From an uncultured Acidimicrobiaceae bacterium (lineage in GTDB: Bacteria; Actinomycetota; Acidimicrobiia; Spongiisociales; UBA5794): a stretch of 15,442 nucleotides of DNA. The DNA lies in assembly GCA_947258635.1 (NCBI GenBank), contig CAMYJM010000050.1, positions 1-15,442 on the forward strand, in the 5' to 3' direction. A program made the position numbers and the translations under genes. Under the pieces are notes generated by a model. That model was not told the origin of the DNA and searched no databases. It worked only from the letters and a program-made list of their open reading frames with translations. How positions within the stretch are numbered: the stretch's first letter is position 1; each line of letters begins with the position of its first letter. Shown here in pieces: positions 6,636 through 13,432 of this stretch.

Positions 6636-7148
6636 CTACTTCTTGGCTGCCGGGGCCTTCTTGGCGGCGGGCGCCTTCTTGGCAGCCGGGGCCTTCTTGG
6701 CCGCGGGCTTCTTAGCGGCGGGCTTGGTCGCGGCCTTGGTTGCCGGCTTCTTGGCTGCAGGCTTCGAGGCCGGGGCCTTCTTGGCCGTCGGCTTGGCTGC
6801 GACCGTCTTGGTTGCTGCCGCCTTGGGAGCCGGCGTGAATGACTCGCGCCAGCTCTCGAGGGCGCCTTCGAGCTGGTCGCGCATCTTCTCGACGCGGTCT
6901 TGCACCCTGTCGAAGTCGACTCGGCTCTGCAGCTCTTCGACCACGTCGGCATCTCGCAGCTGCTTGGTCACCTTCTCGCCCTCCTTGGAGAGCTCTTCGA
7001 AGCGCTCCTGGGCTCGCTTGCCGTACTTGCTGCTTTGGGCGGCGAGCCACTCGGCGTAGTTCTTGGCCATGCGTCCGGCGACCACAGGGGCGCCGATGCC
7101 GGCATAGAAGGTCTTCTTGGCCAGCTCTTTCTGTGACTTGAGTGTCAT
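6636..7148 (-). CDS. HBHA-like protein: coiled coil with Lys/Ala/Pro-rich C-terminal tail
   Basis: A 170-residue protein with two parts. Residues about 1-105 are charged and helical (KRAQERFEELSKEGEKV, LQSRVDFDRVQDRVEKMRDQLEGALESW), probably a coiled coil, after a short alanine/glycine-rich stretch (YAGIGAPVVAGRMAKNY). Residues about 108-170 are almost only Lys, Ala and Pro with a PAAKKA repeat. The layout matches mycobacterial heparin-binding hemagglutinin HbhA, a surface adhesin; histone H1-like or HU-tail proteins have the same tail, so DNA binding is an alternative. GGAGG lies four bases before the ATG. The gene overlaps the upstream XRE regulator by 4 bases (ATGA), the same neighbour order as Rv0474-hbhA in Mycobacterium tuberculosis, which favours the HBHA reading. 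No signal peptide is evident. The homology of the N-terminal part is inferred from architecture, not from close sequence match. Confidence 0.75.
   Translation of the reverse strand: MTLKSQKELAKKTFYAGIGAPVVAGRMAKNYAEWLAAQSSKYGKRAQERFEELSKEGEKVTKQLRDADVVEELQSRVDFDRVQDRVEKMRDQLEGALESWRESFTPAPKAAATKTVAAKPTAKKAPASKPAAKKPATKAATKPAAKKPAAKKAPAAKKAPAAKKAPAAKK
6639..6698 (-). repeat. 18-base tandem repeat encoding KKAPAA
   Basis: Near-identical units start with CTTCTT (plus strand) at 6639, 6657, 6675 and 6693, a period of 18 bases, each coding for Ala-Pro-Ala-Ala-Lys-Lys in the tail of the HBHA-like protein. A fifth, shifted unit begins at 6708. Such arrays are prone to gain or loss of units. Confidence 0.8.
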
Positions 7149-7492
7149 CGTTCCTCCGTTGTGTTGTCGTTGATGAAGCTCGTGTAGATCTGCATCAACG
7201 CTTGTTTTTGGCTTTTCTGAAGCAATACGTCGGCCTCTATCGACTCGATCACCCCCGGCCGTTCGATGCCTTCGAGCAATCCGGCGTGCTCGAAGAGAGC
7301 TTCGGCGCGGATCGACAGGGCACGTGCGATCGACTTGAGGATCTCCGCCGACGGTTTGCGGAGCCCACGTTCGATCTGGCTGAGATACGGGTTCGAGATT
7401 CCGGCGGCCTCGGCGAGCTTGCGTAGCGACATGGCACTGCGCTCGCGTTGCTGGCGGATAAAGGATCCCACATCGGAGAGGGGCTGCTTCAC
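7145..7492 (-). CDS. XRE-family helix-turn-helix transcriptional regulator (Rv0474-like)
   Basis: A small DNA-binding regulator. From the chosen GTG at 7492 it is 115 residues: an N-terminal HTH (about 11-65) with IRQQRERSAMSLRKLAEAAGIS, the recognition-helix segment NPYLSQIERGLRKPS (34-48) and ILKSIARALSIRAEALF, then a C-terminal helical part ending QKQALMQIYTSFI. This resembles mycobacterial Rv0474, the gene before hbhA, in both the NPYLSQIERGLRKPSAE block and the IYxSF ending, as far as I recall that protein. An ATG at 7549 would add 19 residues, but those codons overlie the -35/-10 promoter, so the GTG directly after it is preferred. Its stop overlaps the HBHA-like start, so it probably controls its own operon; autoregulation is inferred. 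Confidence 0.85.
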   Translation of the reverse strand: MKQPLSDVGSFIRQQRERSAMSLRKLAEAAGISNPYLSQIERGLRKPSAEILKSIARALSIRAEALFEHAGLLEGIERPGVIESIEADVLLQKSQKQALMQIYTSFINDNTTEER

Positions 7493-7527
7493 GTGAACAA
7501 TATATCGCACTGTGCTAACTTTTGCAA
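7493..7527 (-). promoter_or_regulatory. Sigma70-type promoter of the regulator operon, apparently leaderless
   Basis: On the minus strand -35 TTGCAA (7527-7522) and -10 TATATT (7504-7499) are separated by exactly 17 bases. Six bases after the -10 comes GTG at 7492, which would be the expected transcription start, so the mRNA would begin at its start codon. There is no Shine-Dalgarno sequence. Leaderless genes are common in actinobacteria. Confidence 0.7.
7507..7515. promoter_or_regulatory. Palindrome GCACTGTGC within the promoter spacer, candidate operator
   Basis: A perfect 4-base-arm palindrome (GCAC-T-GTGC) sits between the -35 and -10 elements of the XRE regulator promoter. Binding there would block RNA polymerase, so it is a plausible autoregulatory site. 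The arms are short, so confidence is low. Confidence 0.35.
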
Positions 7528-7567
7528 GCGCTAGCTGATGTGGAGACATGTGCGGGGTTTTGCAAGC
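7520..7567. repeat. Direct repeat TTTTGCAAGC, two copies 38 bases apart
   Basis: Identical 10-base copies lie at 7520-7529 and 7558-7567 in the divergent gap between the XRE regulator and the DAHP synthase gene. The first copy contains the regulator's -35 hexamer; TTGCAA is self-complementary. They could be paired binding sites for a regulator controlling both directions. I see no clear plus-strand promoter here. Confidence 0.35.
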
Positions 7568-7644
7568 ACCCGGCCGACCGCGGGGGTGTCCCGGCTGGGC
7601 TCCGACGCGTCGCGCCTATCCTCTCAGAGCACCCGTGGCCTCCC

Positions 7645-7650
7645 AAGGAG
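7645..7650 (+). promoter_or_regulatory. Ribosome-binding site that decides the DAHP synthase start
   Basis: AAGGAG lies five bases before the GTG at 7656 and is the best Shine-Dalgarno match in the region. It supports GTG 7656 over the ATG at 7548 (no site, nonconserved residues) and over TTG 7686, which has only a weak AAGGGG upstream. Confidence 0.65.
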
Positions 7651-7655
7651 CCTTC

Positions 7656-8699
7656 GTGACCACCAACACCAAAGGGGACGAAGCCTTGATAATCGTCATG
7701 CGAAAGGACGCCGACGCCGCCGCCGTCAATCACGTGGTTGAGCGGTTGCATGACATCGGCGCTGAAGCTCACATTTCCGAAGGCCGGTTTCGCACGGTGA
7801 TCGGCGCCCTCGGCGACCGGCAAGTGATCCAGCAGCTCCCATGGGAGGCGTTTCCAGGTGTGGAGCGGGCCGTGCCCGTCCTCAAGCCCTTCAAGTTCGT
7901 CAGCCGCGACTTCCAATTGGAGGACACGGTTGTGGACGTCAGTGGTGTTCTCATCGGGGGCGGCCGCTTCGCCCCGATCGCGGGGCCGTGTGCGGTGGAA
8001 TCACGCGAACAGCTGTTCTCGTCGGCTGAGGCGGTCACCGCGGCCGGCGCCAAGATCCTGCGCGGCGACGCTTTCAAACCGCGGACCTCGCCCTATTCGT
8101 TCCAGGGCCTGGAGGAAAAGGGCCTCGAGCTGCTCGCCGAAGCTCGCGATGAGTTCGGGCTCCCTTTCGTCGCCGAAGCGGTCGATCCGCGCGACGTCGA
8201 GCTGGTTTCCGGATACGCGGACATCATCCGGGTCGGGACTCGCAATATGGCGAACTTCACTCTCCTGTCGGAGTTGGGTAGGCAGCCGAAGCCGGTGCTG
8301 CTCAAGCGAGGCTTGACGGCGACCATCGAGGAGTGGCTCAACGCGGCCGAGTACATCTACAAAGAGGGCAACCACGACATCGTCCTCTGTGAGCGAGGCA
8401 TTCGCACCTTCGAGACGGCCACTCGCAACACACTGGATATCTCGGCCGTACCCGTCGTCAAGGGGCTTTCGCACCTGCCGATCCTCGTCGACCCGAGCCA
8501 TTCGGGAGGCCGGCGCGATCTCGTGGCGCCACTGACCCGTATCGCCGTCGCCGCCGGGGCGGACGGATTCATGGTCGACGTGCACCCAGCGCCGGAGGAG
8601 GCGCTGGTCGATGGAGCTCAGGCAATCTTGCCGGAAGAGTTCGCCGCGCTGATGGACGATGTTCGGGCGCTGTGCTCGGTGATGGGCTTCGAGCTGTAG
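7656..8699 (+). CDS. aroF: 3-deoxy-7-phosphoheptulonate synthase (DAHP synthase, AroA-beta/aroF type with N-terminal regulatory-like domain)
   Basis: Condenses phosphoenolpyruvate and erythrose-4-phosphate to DAHP, the entry step of the shikimate pathway. The 347 residues start with a ferredoxin-like domain (about 11-80; LIIVMRKDADAAAVNHVVERL through SEGRFRTVIGALGD), as in the Thermotoga-type enzymes where it mediates feedback control. The TIM barrel follows: PIAGPCAVES (110-116 for GPCAVES), FKPRTSPYSFQGL (PEP site), VGTRNMANF, PVLLKRGLTATIEEW, ERGIRTFETATRNTLD, LPILVDPSHSGGRRDL (metal-binding His) and MVDVHPAPEEALVDGAQ. The usual RGGAFKPR reads RGDAFKPR, a minor change. The start is GTG 7656 with AAGGAG upstream; TTG 7686, just before the conserved IIVM, is an alternative. 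tyrA follows 6 bases later, so this is an aromatic amino-acid operon, probably subject to aromatic feedback. Confidence 0.94.
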   Translation: MTTNTKGDEALIIVMRKDADAAAVNHVVERLHDIGAEAHISEGRFRTVIGALGDRQVIQQLPWEAFPGVERAVPVLKPFKFVSRDFQLEDTVVDVSGVLIGGGRFAPIAGPCAVESREQLFSSAEAVTAAGAKILRGDAFKPRTSPYSFQGLEEKGLELLAEARDEFGLPFVAEAVDPRDVELVSGYADIIRVGTRNMANFTLLSELGRQPKPVLLKRGLTATIEEWLNAAEYIYKEGNHDIVLCERGIRTFETATRNTLDISAVPVVKGLSHLPILVDPSHSGGRRDLVAPLTRIAVAAGADGFMVDVHPAPEEALVDGAQAILPEEFAALMDDVRALCSVMGFEL

Positions 8700-8705
8700 T
8701 CGTCC

Positions 8706-9725
8706 GTGAAGTCAGTCGCCATCCTCGGTACCGGGCTGATCGGTACGTCGATCGGATTGGCGTTGCGCGATGCCGGCTGGCACGCCGTCGGCTGGGACCC
8801 GGACCGGGAGACGGCCGAGCAAACCCTCGCCAGGGGCGGCATCGATGAGCGCGCCGCCACCCAGGATGCGGCCTGTGCCGGACCGCACGATCTCGTCGTC
8901 TTCGCCGGTCCGCCCGCGGCGGCCGTCGAGTTCGTCTCGGGCGCCGATGTGCCCTGGTTGACGATCGACACCTCCGGGGCCAAAGGCGCAATCGCCGCCG
9001 CCAGCAACCTGGCGCGTTTTGTCGGCACCCACCCGATGGCGGGCCGCGAGGTATCCGGCCCGGCGGCCGCCACGTCATCACTGTTCAACGGAGCCACCTG
9101 GGTGATCACCACGGACGGTGCGTCGGAGCCCGACATGGTGGCCGTCGAATCGACTGTGGCCGCGATGGGGGCCCGTCCGGTGCGGATGACCGCCGCCGAG
9201 CATGACGCGGCCGTCGCCGCCATCAGCCATCTGCCCCAGATACTGGCGGCTTCGCTCGTCGGAATCGCCGCCGCCGACGAGGCGGCCATGAGCCTCGCGG
9301 CCGGCAGCTTCCGTGACCTCACCAGAGTGGCCGGATCCGACAGCAAGTTGTGGCTCGATGTGCTGACGGCCAACCGGGACGATGTCCTCACCGCCGTCGC
9401 CGCGCTCCAGACCCGGCTCGGCGAACTGGCCACCCTGCTCGCCGCCGGCGACGTCGGTGGCTTGGCCGGGCATCTCGACGCGGCCCGCGAGGTGCGGCGT
9501 TCCCTGACGGCGCAGGCCACGGCGGTCCAGATCGCACTCGCCGACCGGCCGGGCGAGCTGGCCAAAGTGGGGGCTGCGCTGTCCGCCGCCGGCGCCGACG
9601 TTCGCGACATCCAGCTGCGGCACGCTCCCTACGGGGGCGGCGGCGTTCTCACCATCTCGGTTCGTCCCGGCGACGCCGCCGCTCTCACCGACGCCATCCT
9701 GGCAGCCGGCCTGGTTCTGGCCTGA
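8706..9725 (+). CDS. tyrA: Prephenate dehydrogenase with C-terminal ACT-like domain
   Basis: An NAD(P)-dependent oxidative decarboxylase converting prephenate to 4-hydroxyphenylpyruvate in tyrosine synthesis (arogenate could be an alternative substrate). The protein is 339 residues. It has an N-terminal Rossmann fold with ILGTGLIGTSIGLAL (6-20) and VGWDPD, then TIDTSGAKGAI, the HPMAGREVSGP motif with the conserved prephenate-site residues, a helical dimerisation domain with HDAAVAAISHLPQILAASL and SFRDLTRVAGSDSKLWLDVLTANRD. After about residue 270 comes ALADRPGELAKVGAALSAAGADVRDIQLRH, an ACT-type domain likely to sense tyrosine or other aromatics. The GTG start is 6 bases after the DAHP synthase stop and has a weak ribosome-binding site, which fits translational coupling. 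All key histidines are present and no lesion is seen. Confidence 0.93.
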   Translation: MKSVAILGTGLIGTSIGLALRDAGWHAVGWDPDRETAEQTLARGGIDERAATQDAACAGPHDLVVFAGPPAAAVEFVSGADVPWLTIDTSGAKGAIAAASNLARFVGTHPMAGREVSGPAAATSSLFNGATWVITTDGASEPDMVAVESTVAAMGARPVRMTAAEHDAAVAAISHLPQILAASLVGIAAADEAAMSLAAGSFRDLTRVAGSDSKLWLDVLTANRDDVLTAVAALQTRLGELATLLAAGDVGGLAGHLDAAREVRRSLTAQATAVQIALADRPGELAKVGAALSAAGADVRDIQLRHAPYGGGGVLTISVRPGDAAALTDAILAAGLVLA

Positions 9726-9755
9726 GGTCCGGCTACCTGCGCGGTGAACCGTCGT

Positions 9756-10679
9756 TCATCGGCCGTTCAACTCGAGGATCCGCTCGCCGATGTACTGGCT
9801 GAAGGCGATGGTTCCGGCGCGGTTGAAGTGGGTTTCGTCGGCGTAGAACGATTCATCCCAGTCGATCGTGTGACTGTCCCAGAACTCGACTTCGAGCTCA
9901 TCGGTGAGGGCACGGAGCCAGTCCGTGTACGCGGCAACCGTCTGGTCGTCGACCGGGTCGGGGTATCTCCCGGGCTCCAGCAGCACCACCGGAGTGATGC
10001 CGGCTTGCTGCACACTCGCGATGAGGCGGCGCAAGGCCCGCTCCTGCACGGCGCTCATCTTCGGTGTCCCGTATGGTGGATAGTTACCGGCAACGCTGCG
10101 ACCGGCGCCTCCGTAGTAGACGGTCTGATGGCCGAGCTCGGTCCACAGCCCATGGGCCACCGTTCGCTCGCGACGGGCGGCTTCGTCGAGGTCGACCAGG
10201 ATCCCCCGCAACCTCCAGAGGGCGATCTCGTCGAGGGGATTGGTTATCACTTTGGGTCCGATCACCTCCAGCAATCCCTTGACGAGCGGATCACTCGAGA
10301 TGTCGTCGGGTGGTGGCCACACCGGCAGCCCGATGATGATGAGTTCGAGGTCGTCCCAGGGTTTGAGGAAATCACGAAGCCACAGGTCGGTTGCGGCCGG
10401 CGAGAAGAACGGGAACGCAGAGTTGTACGCAGCCGGTGCCGCTCCCATCGCCACCAACCGTTGCGGGTCGATGGCCGATTCGGTCATGCTCGAGCCCACG
10501 ATCAGAAGGGTGGGCCGCGGATCCAAGTTGGCGTACTGTGAGCTCTTCACCTCGGTTTCGACCGTCGGCCACTCGGACAAGGCCGGCAGGTGCGGTTCGG
10601 CTTGGCGGATGGTGAATTCGGCGCTCGCAATGGCGAGGGCGGCACCAAGCAGTGTGAGAAGGAACTTGCGCAACTGCAT
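9756..10679 (-). CDS. Membrane-anchored SGNH-type protein, partner of the MBOAT acyltransferase
   Basis: A 307-residue protein with an N-terminal hydrophobic segment (FLLTLLGAALAIASA, about 6-20) that is an uncleaved anchor or signal peptide, placing the rest outside the membrane. LLIVGSSMTESAIDP (58-72) holds the GSS motif with the candidate nucleophilic Ser63/64. PFFSPAATDLWLRDFLKPWDDLELIIIGLP follows the usual SGNH arrangement, and YADETHFNRAGT near the end gives the Asp-x-x-His pair (Asp281, His284). Such SGNH/AlgX-AlgJ-like proteins accept an acyl group from a neighbouring MBOAT protein and pass it to an extracellular glycan. Here its ATG overlaps the MBOAT stop (TGATG), so the two are coupled. 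The substrate cannot be told from the sequence; a hydrolase without transferase activity is an alternative. The stop lies 30 bases from the convergent tyrA stop. Confidence 0.82.
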   Translation of the reverse strand: MQLRKFLLTLLGAALAIASAEFTIRQAEPHLPALSEWPTVETEVKSSQYANLDPRPTLLIVGSSMTESAIDPQRLVAMGAAPAAYNSAFPFFSPAATDLWLRDFLKPWDDLELIIIGLPVWPPPDDISSDPLVKGLLEVIGPKVITNPLDEIALWRLRGILVDLDEAARRERTVAHGLWTELGHQTVYYGGAGRSVAGNYPPYGTPKMSAVQERALRRLIASVQQAGITPVVLLEPGRYPDPVDDQTVAAYTDWLRALTDELEVEFWDSHTIDWDESFYADETHFNRAGTIAFSQYIGERILELNGR

Positions 10680-12067
10680 CAGAACTGGAAATAGATGAAG
10701 GGAACTGCGGTACGCGAGGTGAAGACGAAGGCCGCCACGATGGCGGCCCCGTAGGACAGACCCTTGACAAATGGGGGAAGTCCGGCAACGGGATTAGCGA
10801 GACCGCGGGAGTCGGCCCGATCGAGGATGAGGCTCATGATGCCAAGCACCCCGACGACGATCGGTGCCGCCACGAACTGCTGGCCTTGGAGCGGTCCGAA
10901 GACGCCGGCGAGCACGTCCCCTGCCTGCGATAGGGAAGGGGCTCGGAACGGGATCCACGTCAGGGTGACGATTACGAAAACGAGCGGGGCCGGCAGGCGC
11001 ACCGGGGTGCTGTCATGGCGGTCGCGCCACAGCCGCTCGCCCGCTAGGTAGAGGCCGTGGAGCCCGCCCCAGACGATGAATCCCCAGCCGGCTCCATGCC
11101 AGAGCCCGCCCAGGAGCATCGTGATCATGAGATTGGCGTAGGTGCGGGCTTTGCCATGGCGGTTGCCGCCGAGGGGGATGTACAGGTAGTCGCGTAGCCA
11201 GGTGGAGAGCGATATGTGCCAGCGCCGCCAGAAGTCGGTGAAACTGCGGGCGGAGTACGGGAAGCGGAAGTTCTCGATGAGATCGACGCCGAACAGCTTC
11301 GCAGTGCCCCGTGCCATGTCGGTGTACCCGGCGAAATCTCCGTAGATCTCAATCGAGAAGGCGAGGACTCCGACGGCGACGGCCAGACTTCCGAATCGGT
11401 CGGGATTGGCGAATACCTCATTGACGAACCCGGCCAATCCGTCGGCGATGACGACCTTGCGGAAGAGACCGCGCAGCAGCAGCGCGGCCGCCTCACCCCA
11501 TGCGACGGAGCGGAAGTCGGTGGCCAGTGACCTCAGCTGGGGAAGAAGCCTGTGGGCTCTTTCGATCGGGCCGGCGACGAGCTGCGGGAAGAACGCCACG
11601 AACAGCGCGAAGCGGGGGAGGCTCGTTTCGGGCTCCAAGCGACGCCGATAGATGTCGAAGGTGTACGACAGTGTCTGAAAGGTGTAGAAGGAGATCCCCA
11701 CAGGAAGCACAACCTGCAGCAGGGGCAGGTTCGGGTTGGCGCCGACCGACGTCAGCAGTGAGCTCGCCGACTCGACGAAGAACCCCCAGTACTTGAAGAA
11801 CCCGAGCATGCCCAGGTTGACCAACAGGCTCACCGCGAGCCAGCGGCGGCGCACCGAGTCCGCGCCCGATGCGTGCAGCCTCCTTCCGACCGTGTAGTCC
11901 GTGAGCGTCGAGATGATGATCAGCGACAGGAAACGCACGTCCCACCACCCATAGAAGACGTACGACGCGAGCAGGAGCACCCCGGTTCGGAACCGCCGCG
12001 GGGCGAGCCAGTAGGCGACGACTACCGTCGGGAGGAATAGCGCGAATGCGACTGAGTTGAAAAGCAC
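10679..12067 (-). CDS. Membrane-bound O-acyltransferase (MBOAT, AlgI/DltB type)
   Basis: A multi-pass inner-membrane protein of 462 residues, normal for the AlgI/PatA family, which moves an acyl (usually acetyl) group across the membrane for O-acylation of envelope or extracellular polysaccharides. Hydrophobic segments are spread through the sequence from residue 5 onward. Signatures: ASYVFYGWWDVRFL (34-47), PVGISFYTFQTLSYTFDIYR (122-141), FPQLVAGPIERAH, GDFAGYTDMARGTAKLFG, NFRFPYSARSFTDFWRRWHISLSTWLRDYLYIPLGGNRHG (266-305) with His284, and LLGGLWHGAGWGFIVWGGLHG with the catalytic His324. The start GTG at 12067 has no Shine-Dalgarno but a TATAGA box five bases upstream of it, suggesting leaderless expression. 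Its stop overlaps the SGNH gene start. The two-gene unit resembles algI-algJ/X and patA-patB arrangements; the modified polymer is unknown. Confidence 0.92.
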   Translation of the reverse strand: MLFNSVAFALFLPTVVVAYWLAPRRFRTGVLLLASYVFYGWWDVRFLSLIIISTLTDYTVGRRLHASGADSVRRRWLAVSLLVNLGMLGFFKYWGFFVESASSLLTSVGANPNLPLLQVVLPVGISFYTFQTLSYTFDIYRRRLEPETSLPRFALFVAFFPQLVAGPIERAHRLLPQLRSLATDFRSVAWGEAAALLLRGLFRKVVIADGLAGFVNEVFANPDRFGSLAVAVGVLAFSIEIYGDFAGYTDMARGTAKLFGVDLIENFRFPYSARSFTDFWRRWHISLSTWLRDYLYIPLGGNRHGKARTYANLMITMLLGGLWHGAGWGFIVWGGLHGLYLAGERLWRDRHDSTPVRLPAPLVFVIVTLTWIPFRAPSLSQAGDVLAGVFGPLQGQQFVAAPIVVGVLGIMSLILDRADSRGLANPVAGLPPFVKGLSYGAAIVAAFVFTSRTAVPFIYFQF

Positions 12068-12072
12068 AGGTC

Positions 12073-12078
12073 TCTATA
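12073..12078 (-). promoter_or_regulatory. Candidate -10 box of the MBOAT-SGNH operon
   Basis: TATAGA on the minus strand, five bases before the GTG of the MBOAT gene. No good -35 is found 17 bases upstream. If real, transcription would start at or next to the start codon. The remaining divergent gap (12079-12211) holds the ribosome-binding site of the YbdK gene and nothing else I can support. Confidence 0.35.
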
Positions 12079-12198
12079 TTCGGCCTTGAGCCGCTCCGCC
12101 CCGACCATTTCTCTCGGCGACGTCCCGATTCTCGTCGCGCCCGCCGGACGGGTACCGACTCACCGCGAGGCACGCAACTATGTTGGGGGCCGGCGCGC

Positions 12199-12206
12199 AA
12201 GAGGAG
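12199..12206 (+). promoter_or_regulatory. Ribosome-binding site that decides the YbdK-type ligase start
   Basis: AAGAGGAG ends five bases before the GTG at 12212. This site supports GTG 12212 over the longer frame from 12086, whose extra residues match nothing in the family. Confidence 0.65.
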
Positions 12207-12211
12207 TGGCA

Positions 12212-13348
12212 GTGGCCGTAGAGAGACCGACATTCACGGTTGGGATCGAAGAGGAGTACCTCATCGTCGATCGAGAGAGCCGGGACCTGGTCCGAGATCT
12301 GCCCGATGCGGTGATGTTGGAGTGCGAGGAGCGGCTCGCCGGCCAGGTGAGCCCGGAGTTCCTGCGATCACAAATCGAGGTCGGGACCAAGGTCAGCAAC
12401 ACCCTGCACGAGGCCCGCGACGATCTCGCCATGCTGCGGCGCACGGTCGCCGACGTCACCGGCAAACATGGGCTAGCGCCGATCGCCGCCTCGACGCACC
12501 CATTTGCCGACTGGGTGCAGCAGCGTCACACCGACAAGGAGCGCTACCACATGCTGGCGCGCGACATGGCAGGAATCGTGCGCCGGCTCGTGATCAGTGG
12601 CATGCACGTTCACGTCATGATCGATGTCGAGGACCTTCGTATCGACCTGATGAACCAGGTTGTCTACTTCTTGCCTCACTTGATGGCGTTGTCGACGTCA
12701 TCGCCGTTCTGGAGCGGGGAGAACACCGGCCTCAAGAGCTATCGCACGTCGGTCTTCCGATCGCTGCCTCGAACTGGTTTGCCCGACGAGTTCGGCAGCT
12801 GGGCCGACTACCGGCGCCATGTCGGGGCCCTGATCGACGCCGGGGTCATCGAGGACGCCACGAAGCTGTGGTGGGACATCCGCCCGAGCGATCGATATCC
12901 GACTCTCGAGCTGCGTTGTACGGACATCTGCACCTCGCTCGAAGATGGCATTGCGCTGGCTTCGATCTACATGAGCCTGCTGGCGATGCTCTACCGGCGG
13001 CGGACGCACAACCAGCGGTGGCGGATCTACAGCCGCTCTTTGATCGACGAGAACACCTGGCGGGCGCAGCGCTACGGCGTCAGAGGTTCGTTGATCGACT
13101 TCGGCTTGAGCCGGCTGGTCCCGTTCGAGGATCTCATCGAGGAAATCATCGAGCTCGTGAGCGAGGATGCCGCGGAGCTCGACTGCCTCGCCGAGGTGCA
13201 GCACGCCCGAACGATCGTCGCCCGCGGAACCAGCGCCCACCGGCAGCTGGAGGCCTACGACGAGGCTATTGAATCCGGGGCCTCTCCGGAGGAAGCTGCC
13301 AAAGCAGTTGTCGACTGGCTCATCGCCGAGACCGTCGCCGGGGTGTAG
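12212..13348 (+). CDS. Carboxylate-amine ligase, glutamate-cysteine ligase family 2 (YbdK type)
   Basis: An ATP-dependent carboxylate-amine ligase of the GCS2 family. Escherichia coli YbdK has only weak glutamate-cysteine ligase activity, so the true substrate is unknown. From GTG 12212 the protein is 378 residues, close to the family's usual 370. Motifs: FTVGIEEEYLIVD (8-20) with the Glu cluster of the metal/ATP site, EFLRSQIEVGT, STHPFADW, ISGMHVHVMID, LSTSSPFWSGENTGLKSYR, IRPSDRYPTLELRCTD and ENTWRAQRYG. All match YbdK-like proteins rather than EgtA of ergothioneine synthesis, although the two are related. The gene is divergent from the MBOAT operon and 84 bases upstream of nadE on the same strand. 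Involvement in a low-molecular-weight thiol or a gamma-glutamyl compound is possible but not shown. Confidence 0.88.
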   Translation: MAVERPTFTVGIEEEYLIVDRESRDLVRDLPDAVMLECEERLAGQVSPEFLRSQIEVGTKVSNTLHEARDDLAMLRRTVADVTGKHGLAPIAASTHPFADWVQQRHTDKERYHMLARDMAGIVRRLVISGMHVHVMIDVEDLRIDLMNQVVYFLPHLMALSTSSPFWSGENTGLKSYRTSVFRSLPRTGLPDEFGSWADYRRHVGALIDAGVIEDATKLWWDIRPSDRYPTLELRCTDICTSLEDGIALASIYMSLLAMLYRRRTHNQRWRIYSRSLIDENTWRAQRYGVRGSLIDFGLSRLVPFEDLIEEIIELVSEDAAELDCLAEVQHARTIVARGTSAHRQLEAYDEAIESGASPEEAAKAVVDWLIAETVAGV

Positions 13349-13432
13349 CCCGCGCCCTCGGTCACGCCGGTAATCTCCGTGATGAGGACGAAGTAGTCGA
13401 CCGGCTGTACACCATGAGCGAGAGGTCACGAT

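Noticed and set aside
6580..7059. 159-residue plus-strand frame rich in FLAAGAFLAAG repeats, looking like a membrane repeat protein
   Set aside because: It is the complement of the Lys/Ala/Pro tail of the minus-strand HBHA-like gene, which has a strong ribosome-binding site, promoter and terminator.
12086..12211. Extended N-terminus of the YbdK-type ligase from 12086
   Set aside because: The extra residues resemble nothing in the family, whereas GTG 12212 has AAGAGGAG at good spacing and places GIEEEY at the usual position.
13349..13432. Promoter or terminator between the ybdK-type gene and nadE
   Set aside because: Only a weak 5-base stem (TCACG/CGTGA at 13362-13382) and no convincing -35/-10 pair were seen, which is not enough to call.
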